Notes: generated by a model from the sequence alone, not told the origin. A stretch of DNA of 64,000 bases from Lepeophtheirus salmonis (GCF_016086655.4 NC_052132.2:7194805-7258804); one strand, 5' to 3'. Positions 46,901 to 55,589 are shown, counted from the first letter of the stretch. A program made the numbers and translations.

Positions 46901-49057
46901 CTTCCTATATATAAAATAAATTATATATATAATGAACATGTTATAAAATTTATAATTACCTAAAAAAACAAAAATCTGACGAAAAATATCAAATAATAAA
47001 GATTAATAAAACTCATACTTAAGAAGGAAAAAATATACTTAAATGGCTTTGGTGCTAATTTAAAACATCTGGCAACCCTTTTTATAGTTTGTTCAAAGTA
47101 AACAAACAGAGAGTACCCCCCTTTCTCCTCAACAAGTTTCATTCCGGTGGTCGCTTGAAAAATGAATTTGCATGAACAAAATCAGAAAATCATAACTCCT
47201 TTCCTTCAAGTTCAAAAAGACACTTAAGAGACTACAGCCATTGTGAAGGTGCCCCTTGTTGCTATCTATGCCATAAAAAAAGGATAACCAAACAAATATC
47301 CTGCCTCCATTATAGTCTGTAGGGTCATCTGCAGAAACAGGAAGAGGATATCCCCCTACTTTTTCAGACATGGACAATCTGCCGATACGGAGGCCTACTA
47401 CAAGGTGCCTGGCAGGGACATTAGGTTAGACTAGAGGGGCTGTAGCCTCTCTCCAAATTAAAGATTTTTTTCTTTTATTATAATATTTTTTCGTCATTCG
47501 GGGAAATTATGCAGTCGAGCAAAAATATTAATATTAGAATTATTTTCTCAAAAAATTTAATATTTAAAAGTTTTATTAAGTAGCTAGGAATTTTTGAAAT
47601 GTTTCTTAAATATTTAACTTTTTGTCAATACCTGTAGATTTTTACAATTTTTTCCAAAAAATCTAATATTTGAAATTTATTTTTCTGTCTGTAGCTATGG
47701 ATTTTTGAATTTTTTTTTTTTTTTGAATAGCTGTTGATTTTTTTTCAAGAAAAGTAAAATAAAAATAAATATAATCCTACGGACGCCCCTGTTAGGCAAA
47801 AATAGTTATAAGCAATGGTTGAATGCCAACTACGCTATGGGTGATTATGTTTGGCAGCAGGATGCAACTCCCTGCCACACAATAAAGAAGAACCAGCCCT
47901 TTCTCAAATACAAATTTCTGGTCCTCAGAATCTGGCCACTCTCATCTTCCGACCTGAAACCTCAGTCAAACACCGTGGGATGCAAATCCAACAGCTCCCA
48001 CCACAACAGCATTGATTCGCTCAAGTAACACTTAAGTAGGCATTGGAGGTCTCGTCGAAGGAGAATTATTGCTTCAGCTAGCTCCTAATTTCAGAGACGT
48101 GTCGAAGCTGTCATTATAACTGAGAGAAAATACTTTCAAAATATCAAATGATGGTTATTGAACTCCCAATTTACCAATTATCAATTCAAGAGTTAAATAA
48201 ATATGAAAGTTATGTCTACGAAACCATTTTTTCGAATATTGCTAAGTTTTTACGACCACCTTGTACAGTGTACGTAATAAATGGCCTGAAAAGTCCTGGG
48301 CTTAACAAAGAAAACACTTTTCTTGTCGTTCAAAATTGACTTTTCTTAACAATTTTTTTATTCGCTTTTTGGAACGGAGTCCCCATAACAATTTTCCAGC
48401 CATTACTATCTTGAAGGGTATTTTTTCCCATCAAAAAGTAGTGTAAAATTCAAATTTTTCACTCCATTTTTTTGGAAATAACAAAAAAAAAAACCCGACA
48501 GAATACAGAAACTAAAGAACCACCGACTGTCATTAAATTTTGAAAGCTGTCTTTTGAATGTTGATACTTACTGAAAATGAGATGAATTAAAAAAAAAAAA
48601 AAAAATAGTGCCATCAATGTGTGAGCCTGGGACTTTTCAACTCATGTTTAATTTAATTAGCATGTATTTCATATTAGCAAATTGTTAAACATTTTGAGTG
48701 TTAGTTTAATCCTTGATACTTAATCTAAATGATATATTATAGTCTGAAGCTATTAACATTGAAATTGCAACATCCATGGACATTCAATATTTACAATTAC
48801 AAAAGTGACAATCCATAAAAAAACAATTATCATATTTTATATTTGCCTAATCTGGTATTTGGAAACTTTTCTAGATTCTTCCATAGAATTTGATGCTTTA
48901 ATCCTCCAATATTTAGAATGACAGTAGGTAAATGCTTTTCGACGGGAGTTTCTATTAATTCAGATAATTTTAATGACGATTTCACCTTTGCAGATGGGTC
49001 TTCCGAAATTAAATAGGGCGGAGGCTCCGGAGAGCTATTCCGTGATAACTCATTCAT
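37795..49057 (-). CDS. Voltage-gated K+ channel, Kv2/Shab-like, with two alternative S3-S6 tails
   Basis: The gene encodes a six-transmembrane tetrameric plasma-membrane channel subunit. Exons on the minus strand are 49057-48847, 46904-46504 and 44423-44240, then either 40244-39821 + 39760-39600 (tail a) or 38439-38017 + 37943-37795 (tail b). Head plus tail b gives 1368 nt, 455 residues: T1 domain ~44-160 with zinc motif H119-x5-C125-x20-C146-C147, S1 ~206-228, S2 ~245-263, S3 ~277-296, S4 with R314/R317/R320/K323, filter TVGYGD 390-395 and S6 with PIPI. Kv2 identity is inferred from NIGGLKHQILW...TRLG in T1 and LARHSTGLQS in S4 of tail a. The long cytoplasmic C-terminus of animal Kv2 (800-900 residues) is absent from both tails. 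All junctions keep phase (1, 0, 1, 1) apart from a one-base frameshift in exon 4a. Confidence 0.9.
38017..38439 (-). CDS. K+ channel exon 4b: alternative S3-S4-S5-pore
   Basis: Acceptor AATTATAG|GTTGT has the same phase and the same first codons (C-C-P-N) as exon 4a. Donor TTAG|GTTACA. It encodes KGFLNCVDLLAIVPYYITL (S3), HVLRAMRIIRVVKLAHHS (S4), an S5 richer in Met/Ile, and WATITMTTVGYGDVVPITP (pore). Compared with 4a, S4 has Gln-to-His two residues before the first main Arg (R314) and Arg-to-His at the end (LARH to LAHH), and the turret differs (EKDVNYNFANSIES). The exon is open throughout, 423 nt. Confidence 0.9.
38658..39258. mobile_element. hAT-like non-autonomous element between the two channel tails
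   Basis: Left CAGGGATGGGGCCAAGTACA and inverted right CAGAGATGGGGTTAAGTACA match at 17 of 20 positions. The element is 601 bp and non-coding, with further mirrored GTACTT/AAGTAC text inside each end. CAGGG-type ends suggest hAT affinity. Clear target duplications were not found. It occupies about half of the 1.16 kb between tail a's stop codon and the exon 4b acceptor. Confidence 0.75.
39600..39760 (-). CDS. K+ channel exon 5a: S6 and C-terminus of tail a
   Basis: Separated from 4a by a 60-nt intron (acceptor TACTTTTCAG|CC). It encodes SVCAICGVLFLAMPIPIIV, then NNFEQYYKEKLS: the S6 helix with the Pro-Ile-Pro gate hinge and the conserved NNF end, followed by a basic cytoplasmic tail ending KRQFKDDAKA and TAA at 39602-39600. 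The 85-codon plus frame over this area is a shadow. Confidence 0.88.
39821..40244 (-). CDS. K+ channel exon 4a: S3-S4-S5-pore, with 1-nt frameshift
   Basis: Acceptor GCATAG|GTTGT completes a Cys codon with the T left by exon 3, and donor ATAG|GTAGTA. It encodes KGFLNFVDLLAIVPYYVSL (S3), QVFRIMRIFRILKLARHS (S4), S5, then WALITMTTVGYGDIYPVTL (pore helix and filter). The exon is 424 nt, whereas its twin 4b is 423. A run of six G (plus 39976-39981, as C6) in GGCATGGGGGGTG puts the S5 half in another frame, and the uncorrected frame ends after GMGGASF. With five G the exon reads through in the right phase. Either the assembly has one base too many or this tail is broken. Confidence 0.88.
40245..43084. 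other. Channel intron 3 (part), no other gene seen
   Basis: Intronic AT-rich DNA. Text near 42400-42560 repeats GATCGGTCC/CGGTCCATTGG words related to repeat family B. A 72-codon minus frame at 40965-41183 and a 78-codon one at 42006-42242 have no domain. Confidence 0.5.
43085..43400. repeat. Dispersed repeat family B, copy 2, cut by a fold-back element
   Basis: Shares ACGTTCTAGCTATCATTT, CAATCCTAGCTATGAGTGAA and GGATCGGACCGATAAAAAAG with 16305-16690. Similarity stops exactly where the GGGGGCGTTCGCAAGATT fold-back end begins at about 43402. Confidence 0.5.
43402..43665. repeat. Fold-back repeat family, copy 3
   Basis: Left end CGGGGGCGTTCGCAAGATTA resembles CAGGGGCATCCACAGGATTA at 44621. 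The interior has poly-A/T fold-back units with AAATCCTCAACTATTTAC and AAATCCCAAGCTGTTCAC blocks. No mirrored right terminus was found, so it may be truncated. Confidence 0.55.
43890..44160. repeat. Fold-back repeat family, copy 4
   Basis: Begins near GCAGGGGGTACAAAAATG and contains AACAGCTGTGGAATTTTG, AATAACTGTGGTTTTTTG and GAAATATTGATTTTTGAA blocks at ~55-bp spacing within A/T fold-backs. It lies in intron 3, beginning 80 bp downstream of the exon 3 donor. Confidence 0.55.
44240..44423 (-). CDS. K+ channel exon 3: S1 and S2
   Basis: Acceptor TTTGCTTTCAG|GTA, donor GCAT|GTAAGA. The 184 nt encode residues 205-265 plus one base: VMNIVSISFIIVSLIGMVLS (S1), an extracellular loop HVRNEKGELIEDNYPLN, and IIEAVCVIWFTIEYVVRFAC (S2, with the conserved Glu and the Phe/Glu charge-transfer pattern). 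The open frame runs on past the donor into the intron as KKILLYSQQ, which is not channel-like and supports the donor choice. Confidence 0.9.
44621..45080. mobile_element. Fold-back element copy 5, complete with TIRs and target duplication
   Basis: Left terminus CAGGGGCATCCACAGGATTA and inverted right terminus GGGGCGTCCGCAGGAAATCC are inverted repeats. The perfect 7-bp duplication TAAGGTA flanks it at 44614-44620 and 45081-45087. The interior is several diverged A/T fold-back units. It lies in the channel's intron 2. The duplication length and CAGGGG ends suggest a hAT-type non-autonomous element. Confidence 0.75.
45090..46503. other. Channel intron 2 (part), no other gene seen
   Basis: A somewhat GC-richer block at 45940-46170 holds a 98-codon minus frame (45939-46235) with no recognisable domain. 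It includes GTCAGTACCCTGGCAGTACC, a partly self-mirrored string with loose echoes at 28795-28830 and 61785-61805, so it is more likely a repeat than an exon. No channel-like exon is missing between exons 2 and 3. Confidence 0.5.
46504..46904 (-). CDS. K+ channel exon 2: T1 domain and linker to S1
   Basis: Acceptor TATATATAG|GA, donor AAAG|GTAAGG. It encodes residues 72-204: ISEIFFDRNPTTMGLILGFY and RTGILHVDDTICPLAYSDDL, then YWQINEIHIDPCC, giving the HX5CX20CC zinc-binding motif of non-Shaker Kv T1 domains. An acidic/serine linker (EEDSDSSTSS) follows, then KRKIWYIMEKPYTSTLAK leading into S1. Length is 401 nt, phase 1 in and phase 0 out. The overlapping 64-codon plus frame is a shadow. Confidence 0.92.
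47277..48150 (+). pseudogene. Tc1/mariner transposase remnant split by a fold-back element
   Basis: The left part (47277-47428) reads NKYPASIIVCRVICRNRKRI, SPYFFRHGQSADTEAYYKV, matching the strand and loop before the second catalytic block. The right part (47800-48150) resumes with KQWLNANYAMGDYVWQQDAT and PCHTIKKNQPFLKYKF (second catalytic block, QQDATPCHT). It then has IWPLSSSDLKPQ (third block, decayed) and FQRRVEAVITTERKYF (tail). Between them sits a 363-bp fold-back element, so the two halves were once contiguous. It lies antisense in intron 1 of the channel gene. The 82-codon minus frame at 47129-47377 is a shadow. Confidence 0.75.
47429..47791. mobile_element. Fold-back element copy 6, inserted into a transposase
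   Basis: The left end contains AGAGGGGCTGTAGCC and the inverted right end is CAGGGGCGTCCGTAGGATTA. The flanks TTAGGTTA (47421-47428) and TTAGGCAA (47792-47799) agree at 6 of 8 positions, consistent with a decayed 8-bp target duplication. The interior shows the usual A/T fold-back units with ACCTGTAGATTTTTAC, AGCTATGGATTTTTGA and AGCTGTTGATTTTT blocks. Confidence 0.7.
48151..48845. other. Channel intron 1 (part), no other gene seen
   Basis: AT-rich intron adjacent to exon 1. It includes an A18 run near 48588-48605. Confidence 0.5.
48847..49057 (-). CDS. K+ channel exon 1: N-terminus and start of T1
   Basis: Starts at ATG 49057-49055 and encodes 70 residues plus one base. After a Ser/Pro/Glu-rich leader, TVILNIGGLKHQILWKNLEK begins the T1 tetramerisation domain. 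It ends at RL-G with TTAG|GCAAAT, a GC donor (48846-48845). No GT in the correct phase lies nearby, and joining to exon 2 restores TRLG-R, as in Kv2 TRLGKL. A good acceptor (TTTTTCTTAG, ending 49069) lies 11 bp before the ATG, so an upstream 5' untranslated exon is likely. Confidence 0.85.
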
Positions 49058-49068
49058 CTTATAAGATC

Positions 49069-49900
49069 CTAAGAAAAATAATGATAAATATTATATTAGT
49101 TTTATAAATAATATTAATTGAGAAAGTATTTTTTAAATTAATATCAGCTGAATTTCATATTACATTTATTATGAGTACTAATGCTCTATTTTAACCGTTT
49201 TTTATTCAATCACAAACAGGTTGGTATACATAATTATTTTCTTTAAAATTTGTTAAAAATTCAATCATATATTGTTTTAATAAAAATAAAATATAAAAAC
49301 ATAGATCATCTCCATTATCTCACCATCATTCGGAAATACATGAATATTAAACATCCATGTGTCCTCATAATTCGATATAAGGTGGGTTACCGCATCTATC
49401 ATTCTCACTTTTATACACAATTTTTTTGAAAATTTTTGTATTTTATGATCTTTATATCTTAACAATTTTTCCTCTCAATATAAAGTTTTTTTTTATTATT
49501 AAGGCGTGTTGTGTTGGTTTGTCAGAGTGAAAATGCCATGTTAAATTCAATCTTAATAGGATTTAGTATCTTTTCTCCCACAAACAAAAACATTTTAAAT
49601 CCCACAGCCACTTTATTTAAAGGGATAATCCTTGAAGTTTCAAGATTTTAATATGCAAATTCTTTGAAACATATTGTGTATACATTCATGATGTAATTGG
49701 TATCTCACTTTAAATTAAATAGAAATTGTTAGAAATTTGTTTAACTCATACTGCTGAAAAGTGTTCAGCTCAATCGTCCCTTATAAATAAAGGTGACAGG
49801 TAATTATAAAACATATAGGAAACTAGGCGTCTGTTATACTTACAGATGTTTTTGTTTTGCCCAGTTTTGAGAGTAGTCAAATATTATATCCAATTCAACG
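49069..49900. other. Region upstream of the channel start codon
   Basis: AT-rich DNA that should hold a 5' untranslated exon or the promoter of the channel gene. None can be fixed from sequence alone. A 62-codon minus frame at 49277-49465 has no domain. Confidence 0.4.
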
Positions 49901-49929
49901 TTTGTGTGACATAACATATTTCTTTTAAC

Positions 49930-50469
49930 TTAATAAATGCAAATATATTAGTTGGAGCTTATAAGAGAAATAAAAATACTTCTCATGTTTACAAAGCCGT
50001 GGAGTTTGCTGTATTAAATATTAAATCATTGATTGCTAAAAAAAGAACTATTGACTCTCCATTACATGTGGAAGAATTAAGAGCTATAATGATAAGTGCA
50101 GCTGCTCAAAATTCAGCACTTTCTATCAAAATCCCTCTTTCATCATTCGTAGGGATGGGCTGGAAATATTATCAAATTTGTTTCCTTCGACGTCCGTGCA
50201 ATATTTAAATCTCATCAAGTCAATTATAAGAAGACATCGTCATTTTTTATAAACCTTAGCTATTTTTTGCAATTTTTTTTTATATTATGTCAGGTTATTT
50301 TATTTCAAGACATTATATATGAACTATATTGTTCATTTATGTTTTTTTAAACATAATTGTCCTGTGGCTTTTTATCAATATGATCTACTTTTATCTTAAT
50401 ATGTATTCATTATTTACACTGTTTGTATTGTAGAATATAAATAAATTATTTTAACAAAAAAAAAAAAAA
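49930..50469 (+). pseudogene. Unidentified terminal exon or retrocopy 3' end with AATAAA and A14
   Basis: A frame open from about 49911 reads ANILVGAYKRNKNTSHVYKA, VEFAVLNIKSLIAKKRTIDS, PLHVEELRAIMISAAAQNSA and LSIKIPLSSFVGMGWKYYQI, ending at TAA 50206-50208. It has balanced, protein-like composition with an Ala-rich amphipathic stretch, and no start codon at the left. TATATTAG just before VGAYKR could be a splice acceptor, making this a last exon. About 230 bp after the stop, AATAAA (50440-50445) is followed 10 nt later by A14 (50456-50469), as expected for a polyadenylated mRNA copied back into the genome. I do not recognise the protein. Confidence 0.4.
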
Positions 50470-50559
50470 GATATCTAATTTTTGTAAACACCAAATGAGA
50501 AAGGAAAAGTGAGACTTATGCTTAGTGATGATAATCGTGTGTATTTTCGGCATGTTGAA

Positions 50560-50615
50560 ATAAAAAAAACCCGAAAAGTAACAAGGTAACCCTGACAATT
50601 AGAGAATGCTTACTT
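50560..50615 (+). repeat. Dispersed repeat family A, short partial copy
   Basis: GAAAAGTAACAAGGTAACCC and TGACAATTAGAGAATGCTTA match the left end of family A; similarity then stops. Confidence 0.5.
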
Positions 50616-50984
50616 CAGAGGGAAAAGTTAATACTGCTACGATCTATTCAATAACAAACAACTTAGAAGAAGGAGCAGGGTTATTTTTTCTTCCCTAATT
50701 TCTAAACTTAGTTTTTTCATTACAAAAATGACTTCCTTAGTCATACTTAACAAACGTTTACAGTTAGTGATGAAAATGACTCCTTTTTTTTGTTTTTTTT
50801 TTCAAATGCATATTTAAAAATATGTATATGTTTTAAAAGAAAGAATGTTCCAATAAGATGTGGGTTTTTTTTTGGTATTCAAAGAAAACTACCATTTTTT
50901 GAGATGAATGATCGGATGTTAATTTCAACGTAAAGAGAAAAGTATGCCACTAATAATAGAAAACAATATCAGGAAAATGGATCC

Positions 50985-51120
50985 CACCTATCCTTTTTAT
51001 GAAATTTTACAAAAACAAATCGCAAAGTGGTGTTGTATACGCACAATAGCTTCACGAACTCAATCTTTGAGGTCTTGAATCGACGCTGGGCAACTGAAGC
51101 CCCCTAATTTAACATTTCTT
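50985..51120 (-). pseudogene. mariner transposase C-terminal fragment
   Basis: The minus strand reads GGFSCPASIQDLKD, a stop, then VREAIVRIQHHF. This matches the PLPASIQDLKDRIREAI..I helix near the C-terminus of a different mariner lineage from most copies here. Only about 40 codons are recognisable. Confidence 0.45.
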
Positions 51121-51124
51121 ACAT

Positions 51125-52285
51125 AGAAATTACATAAGTCTGTTTTTGGTTTTTATCACACATGCAATCCCAATGGTAGAACAAATCAGTTTTAACTTTA
51201 CCAAGTAGACGTATAAATAATGAAGTATCTTTGTGTGAAACTTTTGGCCTATCTGAATTTATTCAAATGCTGTTTTTGACACAAATAAAAAACCCTTTCC
51301 CTTCCCTCCTTCTTTAACTTTCTCATTTCTTCTCTTTCTAAATTAATTTGATTTGCTAATAAAAACACATAACCGGTGTATTTTTTTTTTTCAAAAACGG
51401 AGACAGATTAGCACTTGGACAATAAAATAAAAGTTGTTCGGAATTCTGAGTTACGTACCTACGGCTATGTTTCATTCTGGTCGAACAAGATTCCTGCGCT
51501 CTGGAGGGCAAGTTTGTTTTTTCGCTTACAAGTTGATTTTTTCACACAACGAAATCGATTTCCCGTGTCTCATAGGATTTTTTTAAGGCATGGGTTGTAG
51601 ATTCGAAAATGGACCATAAAAATTTATATTAATAAAAAAACTCAAATTAATGTTGAAACGGACAAATGGTGAACGTATATTAAATACGAATCAAAAAATG
51701 GAACTAGGAAGAGGATTAGCGAGTGTATCTTATAATATACATCTTCATTATGGATGAAAAAGGACTTATCATTATGTTGTCTATCGACAAGTTTTAATTC
51801 TGGAGTTATTAATAGTATGAATTGTATAATTGAAAATATAATATATAATACGCGTACGTCCTAGAATATCATAAATATATTTATTAATGTATTTTAATGA
51901 TGGTGTTGATAATTTTTGGGATTAAGCTCCTCCTGGAAATATTGAAACCTAGCAACGCCTTTGGCTAAATCTACTTCTATGTTGATTATGTTATTAATAC
52001 ATAAAATAAACAATTTATAAACAATAACTCCCTGTTTCTATAGTAATTTGTGATTAATTTTGCAAAAAGGGGCAAGAATGATATAAAATAAGTAATTAAC
52101 GTCCTGATTTATACCTACAAGCAATCACATATGTTAGTGTTAGACTGTCTTGTTTTTGGGGTTATTATTTATCATACCCTGCACAAAGACTTTTTCTGCC
52201 TGAGACAATAAAAAATGGTTTTGAGAAAGTTGAGGGAATCATGCCGTTTTTGTCGAATAACAGTCCTTTTTAGTTTGATAAAATT
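51125..52285. other. No gene seen
   Basis: AT-rich. A 61-codon plus frame at 51415-51600 has no known domain. Confidence 0.55.
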
Positions 52286-52290
52286 TGTAT

Positions 52291-52575
52291 TTTTGGTAGA
52301 AACTACCCATTTTTAAACCTCTTGGGCTGTCTAAAATATGATATACTATGAGCACAAAATTGTTTTTTATAGTTTTTTTAGTATTTCCGGTCAAGGTTCC
52401 CCATTTTTAGGCCTCTTGGTCCTTGTCAAATATGACACTCTGAGTACAATATTGTATTTATATATTTTTTATTTTGCGGTATTTTTGGTCAAAATTGCCA
52501 ATTTTTAGGCCCCTTGCTCCTTGCCAAATATAGTACTATTATAAAACAAATTTACTTTTTATAGTTTTCTTCTCG
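52291..52575. repeat. Imperfect tandem array, three units of ~95-100 bp
   Basis: Each unit opens with TTTTTGGT(C/A)(A/G)A-like text, then a CCATTTTTA-(G)CC(T/C)CTTG block near 52309, 52409 and 52499. It continues as GTC/GCCAAATAT(A/G)...TA-TTTTTTATAG. Units start near 52291, 52383 and 52483. Only three units are present and none is identical. Confidence 0.7.
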
Positions 52576-52579
52576 CACA

Positions 52580-53110
52580 TCTACACAAATCCCCTCTCTG
52601 CATATGAAATTACTTCTCCTTTGTTTGTTTTTTCGAAACCCACCAAAATGTCAATGAGTCTTTCAAGGCCCAATCGGATCTTAAACCTAGTTGAACAGGC
52701 AGTATATATGTAAGCTGCACTTTGCTAATTATAAAATAGATTCGTAGATGAGATGTCATGCCTCTCCGCCAAGGATAGAAACACATTGACGGACTTTTCA
52801 ATACAACATTTAGCCAGCTTTACTATATTTTTACCCATACAACAGTCATAGACAAAATTTACACTTTATTTTTTATTATGCTTGATACAACAGAGAAACA
52901 GCAAATCCTAGCATCATATTTGGAATGGTTCAAAAGACTGAAAAATGTACAATTTTGACCCAAAAAAGTACAATTTTTCAGATTTAAAATGGTCTATACT
53001 ACGCCAAAAAAACCTTTCAAATCTTTATCATTACGAAATTTAATGTTTTGATTGTCTCCAACAGAAAAGATCTTTTTACAATGGACCTTGTTCAAATTTT
53101 AACTTTTTTT
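52580..53110. other. No gene seen
   Basis: AT-rich. The 63-codon minus frame at 52610-52801 has no recognised domain. Confidence 0.5.
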
Positions 53111-53196
53111 TTTAAACCTTTTGAAATTTGACTTTTTCCCGTTCTCAGGTTCTTTTAAACCTTTTGAAATTTGACTTTTTCCCGTTCTCAGGTTCT
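53111..53196. repeat. Perfect 43-bp direct duplication
   Basis: TTTAAACCTTTTGAAATTTG, then ACTTTTTCCCGTTCTCAGGT and TCT, occurs twice head to tail with period 43 and no mismatch, so it is recent. Confidence 0.9.
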
Positions 53197-53365
53197 ATCA
53201 AGTCTGTGAGAGATGTAGCTTGATTATTGACTGGAAAAACTGGCTTGCCTTTAATATAACACTCAGGTTTTTCGGTTTTTGATAGCTTGATTGCCAGCTT
53301 TTGTTTTGTAGGCATTGTCATGCTCTCATGTGAACTTAATACTGTGCTTGTTACTAATTTCTGAG

Positions 53366-54300
53366 TCAGGTATCAAACGTGAAAAATTTCTCATTTTCTT
53401 CAGAGAAGAGTAGTTCATTATCAGTATGTTGATAGTAAAATATCTTCTTAATCATTTGACAATCCTGGATAGGAGCATCGGTGGCTGATTTTGCTGTTAT
53501 CCAGTGCTTTTTATAAACTAAAGCCAGGAATTTATTTATTATTTCTAGTTTAATGATGCTGTCTTTTTCGTATTGTAGTTCATTTGAAAACATTAACAAT
53601 TTCATTGCCTTTTCAATAAGCATAGACCTAAAAACTTCACCAGGTAATGCTCAAACTATTAAACAATATTTGGTCAGATCTTCATTGATCTTTCTCATCA
53701 AAAAATCCATCTCAAAACCAATTTTCTGGATCCATCCCCGAGAATTTTGGAAGATATAGTTCTACTACGACAAGAGTTAAGATGCTGAACTCTTCCAATA
53801 TCTACATTTGTTCGATGTGAGGGACATTGTCCGCATAGTCTTGACCATCAGAATGATATTTTATAGGAGGCAGGATATTACGTCGGGGTCACCAATATTA
53901 AGATTTAAATATCTTTATTTTAACGGAGTAAAATGATTATTCCTTTATACAAAAATAATAAGGAGAAGGCAAGAAAAAAAATACAAAGTACTATGATGAA
54001 TAATTAATATCATCTGAAAAAGTCGAACTCCTACATACATATTCTTGGTCATCCAACGGGCTTCATGAATTGCACCAGACTTGGTCTAATAAATACTTCA
54101 ACTAAGTTTTTTACTCAGAATAGTCAGACACAGCTCTGCTACTTCTCTGAAGTCTGTGTTTGGAGATCTCTTCTCTAGAATATTGTTTATGGCATAAACT
54201 GATTTTTTCTTCATGGGCTCCAAATCTTTTTCAATAAATTTTCAAGGGCTATGCGGCAGGTATATCTGCAGTCCAAAATCCAAATGACTGGTACATTTAG
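53366..54300 (-). pseudogene. Remnant of an uncharacterised multicopy (transposon-like) protein
   Basis: The minus strand from about 54215 reads KKSVYAINNILEKRSPNTDF, REVAELCLTILSKKLS, a stop, then TKSGAIHEARWMTKNMYVGV, RLFQMILII. After damage, a second open part (53623-53366) reads LIEKAMKLLMFSNELQYEKD, LALVYKKHWITAKSATDAPI and QDCQMIKKIFYYQHTDNELL. The G-A-x-H-x-A-R-W-M motif followed by W-x-x-A..A..AP..D recalls a repeated, unnamed protein family that I associate with cnidarian and arthropod genomes. It has no assigned function, and this recollection is inference. It is inactivated by stops and insertions. Confidence 0.45.
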
Positions 54301-54304
54301 TTTC

Positions 54305-55385
54305 TATAGACCTGGGAGAATGGGAAAATGCAAATATTAAAAGGTTTAGAAAAAAAAAGTTAAAATTTGAACAGGTCTATTGTACAAGGATAAAAAAATA
54401 TTAGCCCGAAAACAAAACAGGCTCGCTTTTCGGGACAGTCTACTATGTAGGTCCAAGTCTATATACTACATTTCGTATAAATATAGTAATCACTTATTGC
54501 AAATGCATGCATGTAGTTTTAATTCAAAAATGATTTTATCAAACCAATTTATATTACAAACGTACTTTTCTGCATTTATTTACACGAAGTATCTAAATAA
54601 ATGACTACCTCAATATTTCAAGTCTCTAAGAATATAATTTGAGTATTTTCTATTATGAATAAGACAGACTATAACGAAAAGTTAATTGGTATTTTTTAGT
54701 AAATATAAGTTTTTGTAAGTTTGAAATATTTTTTTTGTAAAGGTAATAATTTACATATATTAAAAAATGTATTTAAGAGACATCTTTGCTAAAATTTGAA
54801 TATGGACATATTAGACATACTCAACAAAATATGTATATTTAGTCTCAATTTTATTTTTATTCATTATTTACTCATTTGGGAAAAGGAAAAATTCCGTTTT
54901 CATTCCAGATATCTAGAGTTTTATGATTGATCTATCATTTAAAATGAATTTTTTGGTTGACATCATAGTTAAGAGTTTGACATATATCAAAAAGTTATAA
55001 AAACATAAATTACTGTTCAAACGTTTCAATTTGATATAAACATTTAAAAAAACTAATCTCAATGAATAAACAGATTACTTATATTTGTTGCTGAATTGAC
55101 ACAAAAGATATAAAAAACAGTTAACTCTTGTATAACAAATATTAGTTTATAACAAATTATAGTGAGAGGTTTTAATTAAATATATATGCAATATTTAATC
55201 TCCAACTCCCCTCAGTTACTTTCATTCTAATCCTAATTTGACTATTTTACTGGTGTTTTTAGGTACTCTTATATCAAAATTGATATTTTTGAAGAAAAAA
55301 AAAATTGCACAAAAAGAATTAATAAACTGACTACTAACATTTTTGCAACTACATTTTAAAATTATGAATTCAGAATTTAAAATAG
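54305..55385. other. AT-rich intergenic DNA, no gene seen
   Basis: No recognised motif. A 74-codon plus frame at 54380-54604 is chance sequence. Confidence 0.6.
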
Positions 55386-55589
55386 TTGTAGAGAAAGGAT
55401 TCTCAACAGGCGGCCTTCAGGCAAAGTCTGACCTTCGGCAAAAATTACCTAAATACAATTATAAAGTAAAGAAAAAAAAATATGATGGCTTTATGAATAT
55501 GATCAAATATTCGAATCTTTGATTATTATAGTCAATGATATAAAACCGATGTGTTTTTGAGATGGACCATTAATTATTAATATAAAGAA

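Noticed and set aside
52291..52575. Possible CRISPR array
   Set aside because: Units are diverged, contiguous, too long and without unique spacers, and the sequence is eukaryotic.
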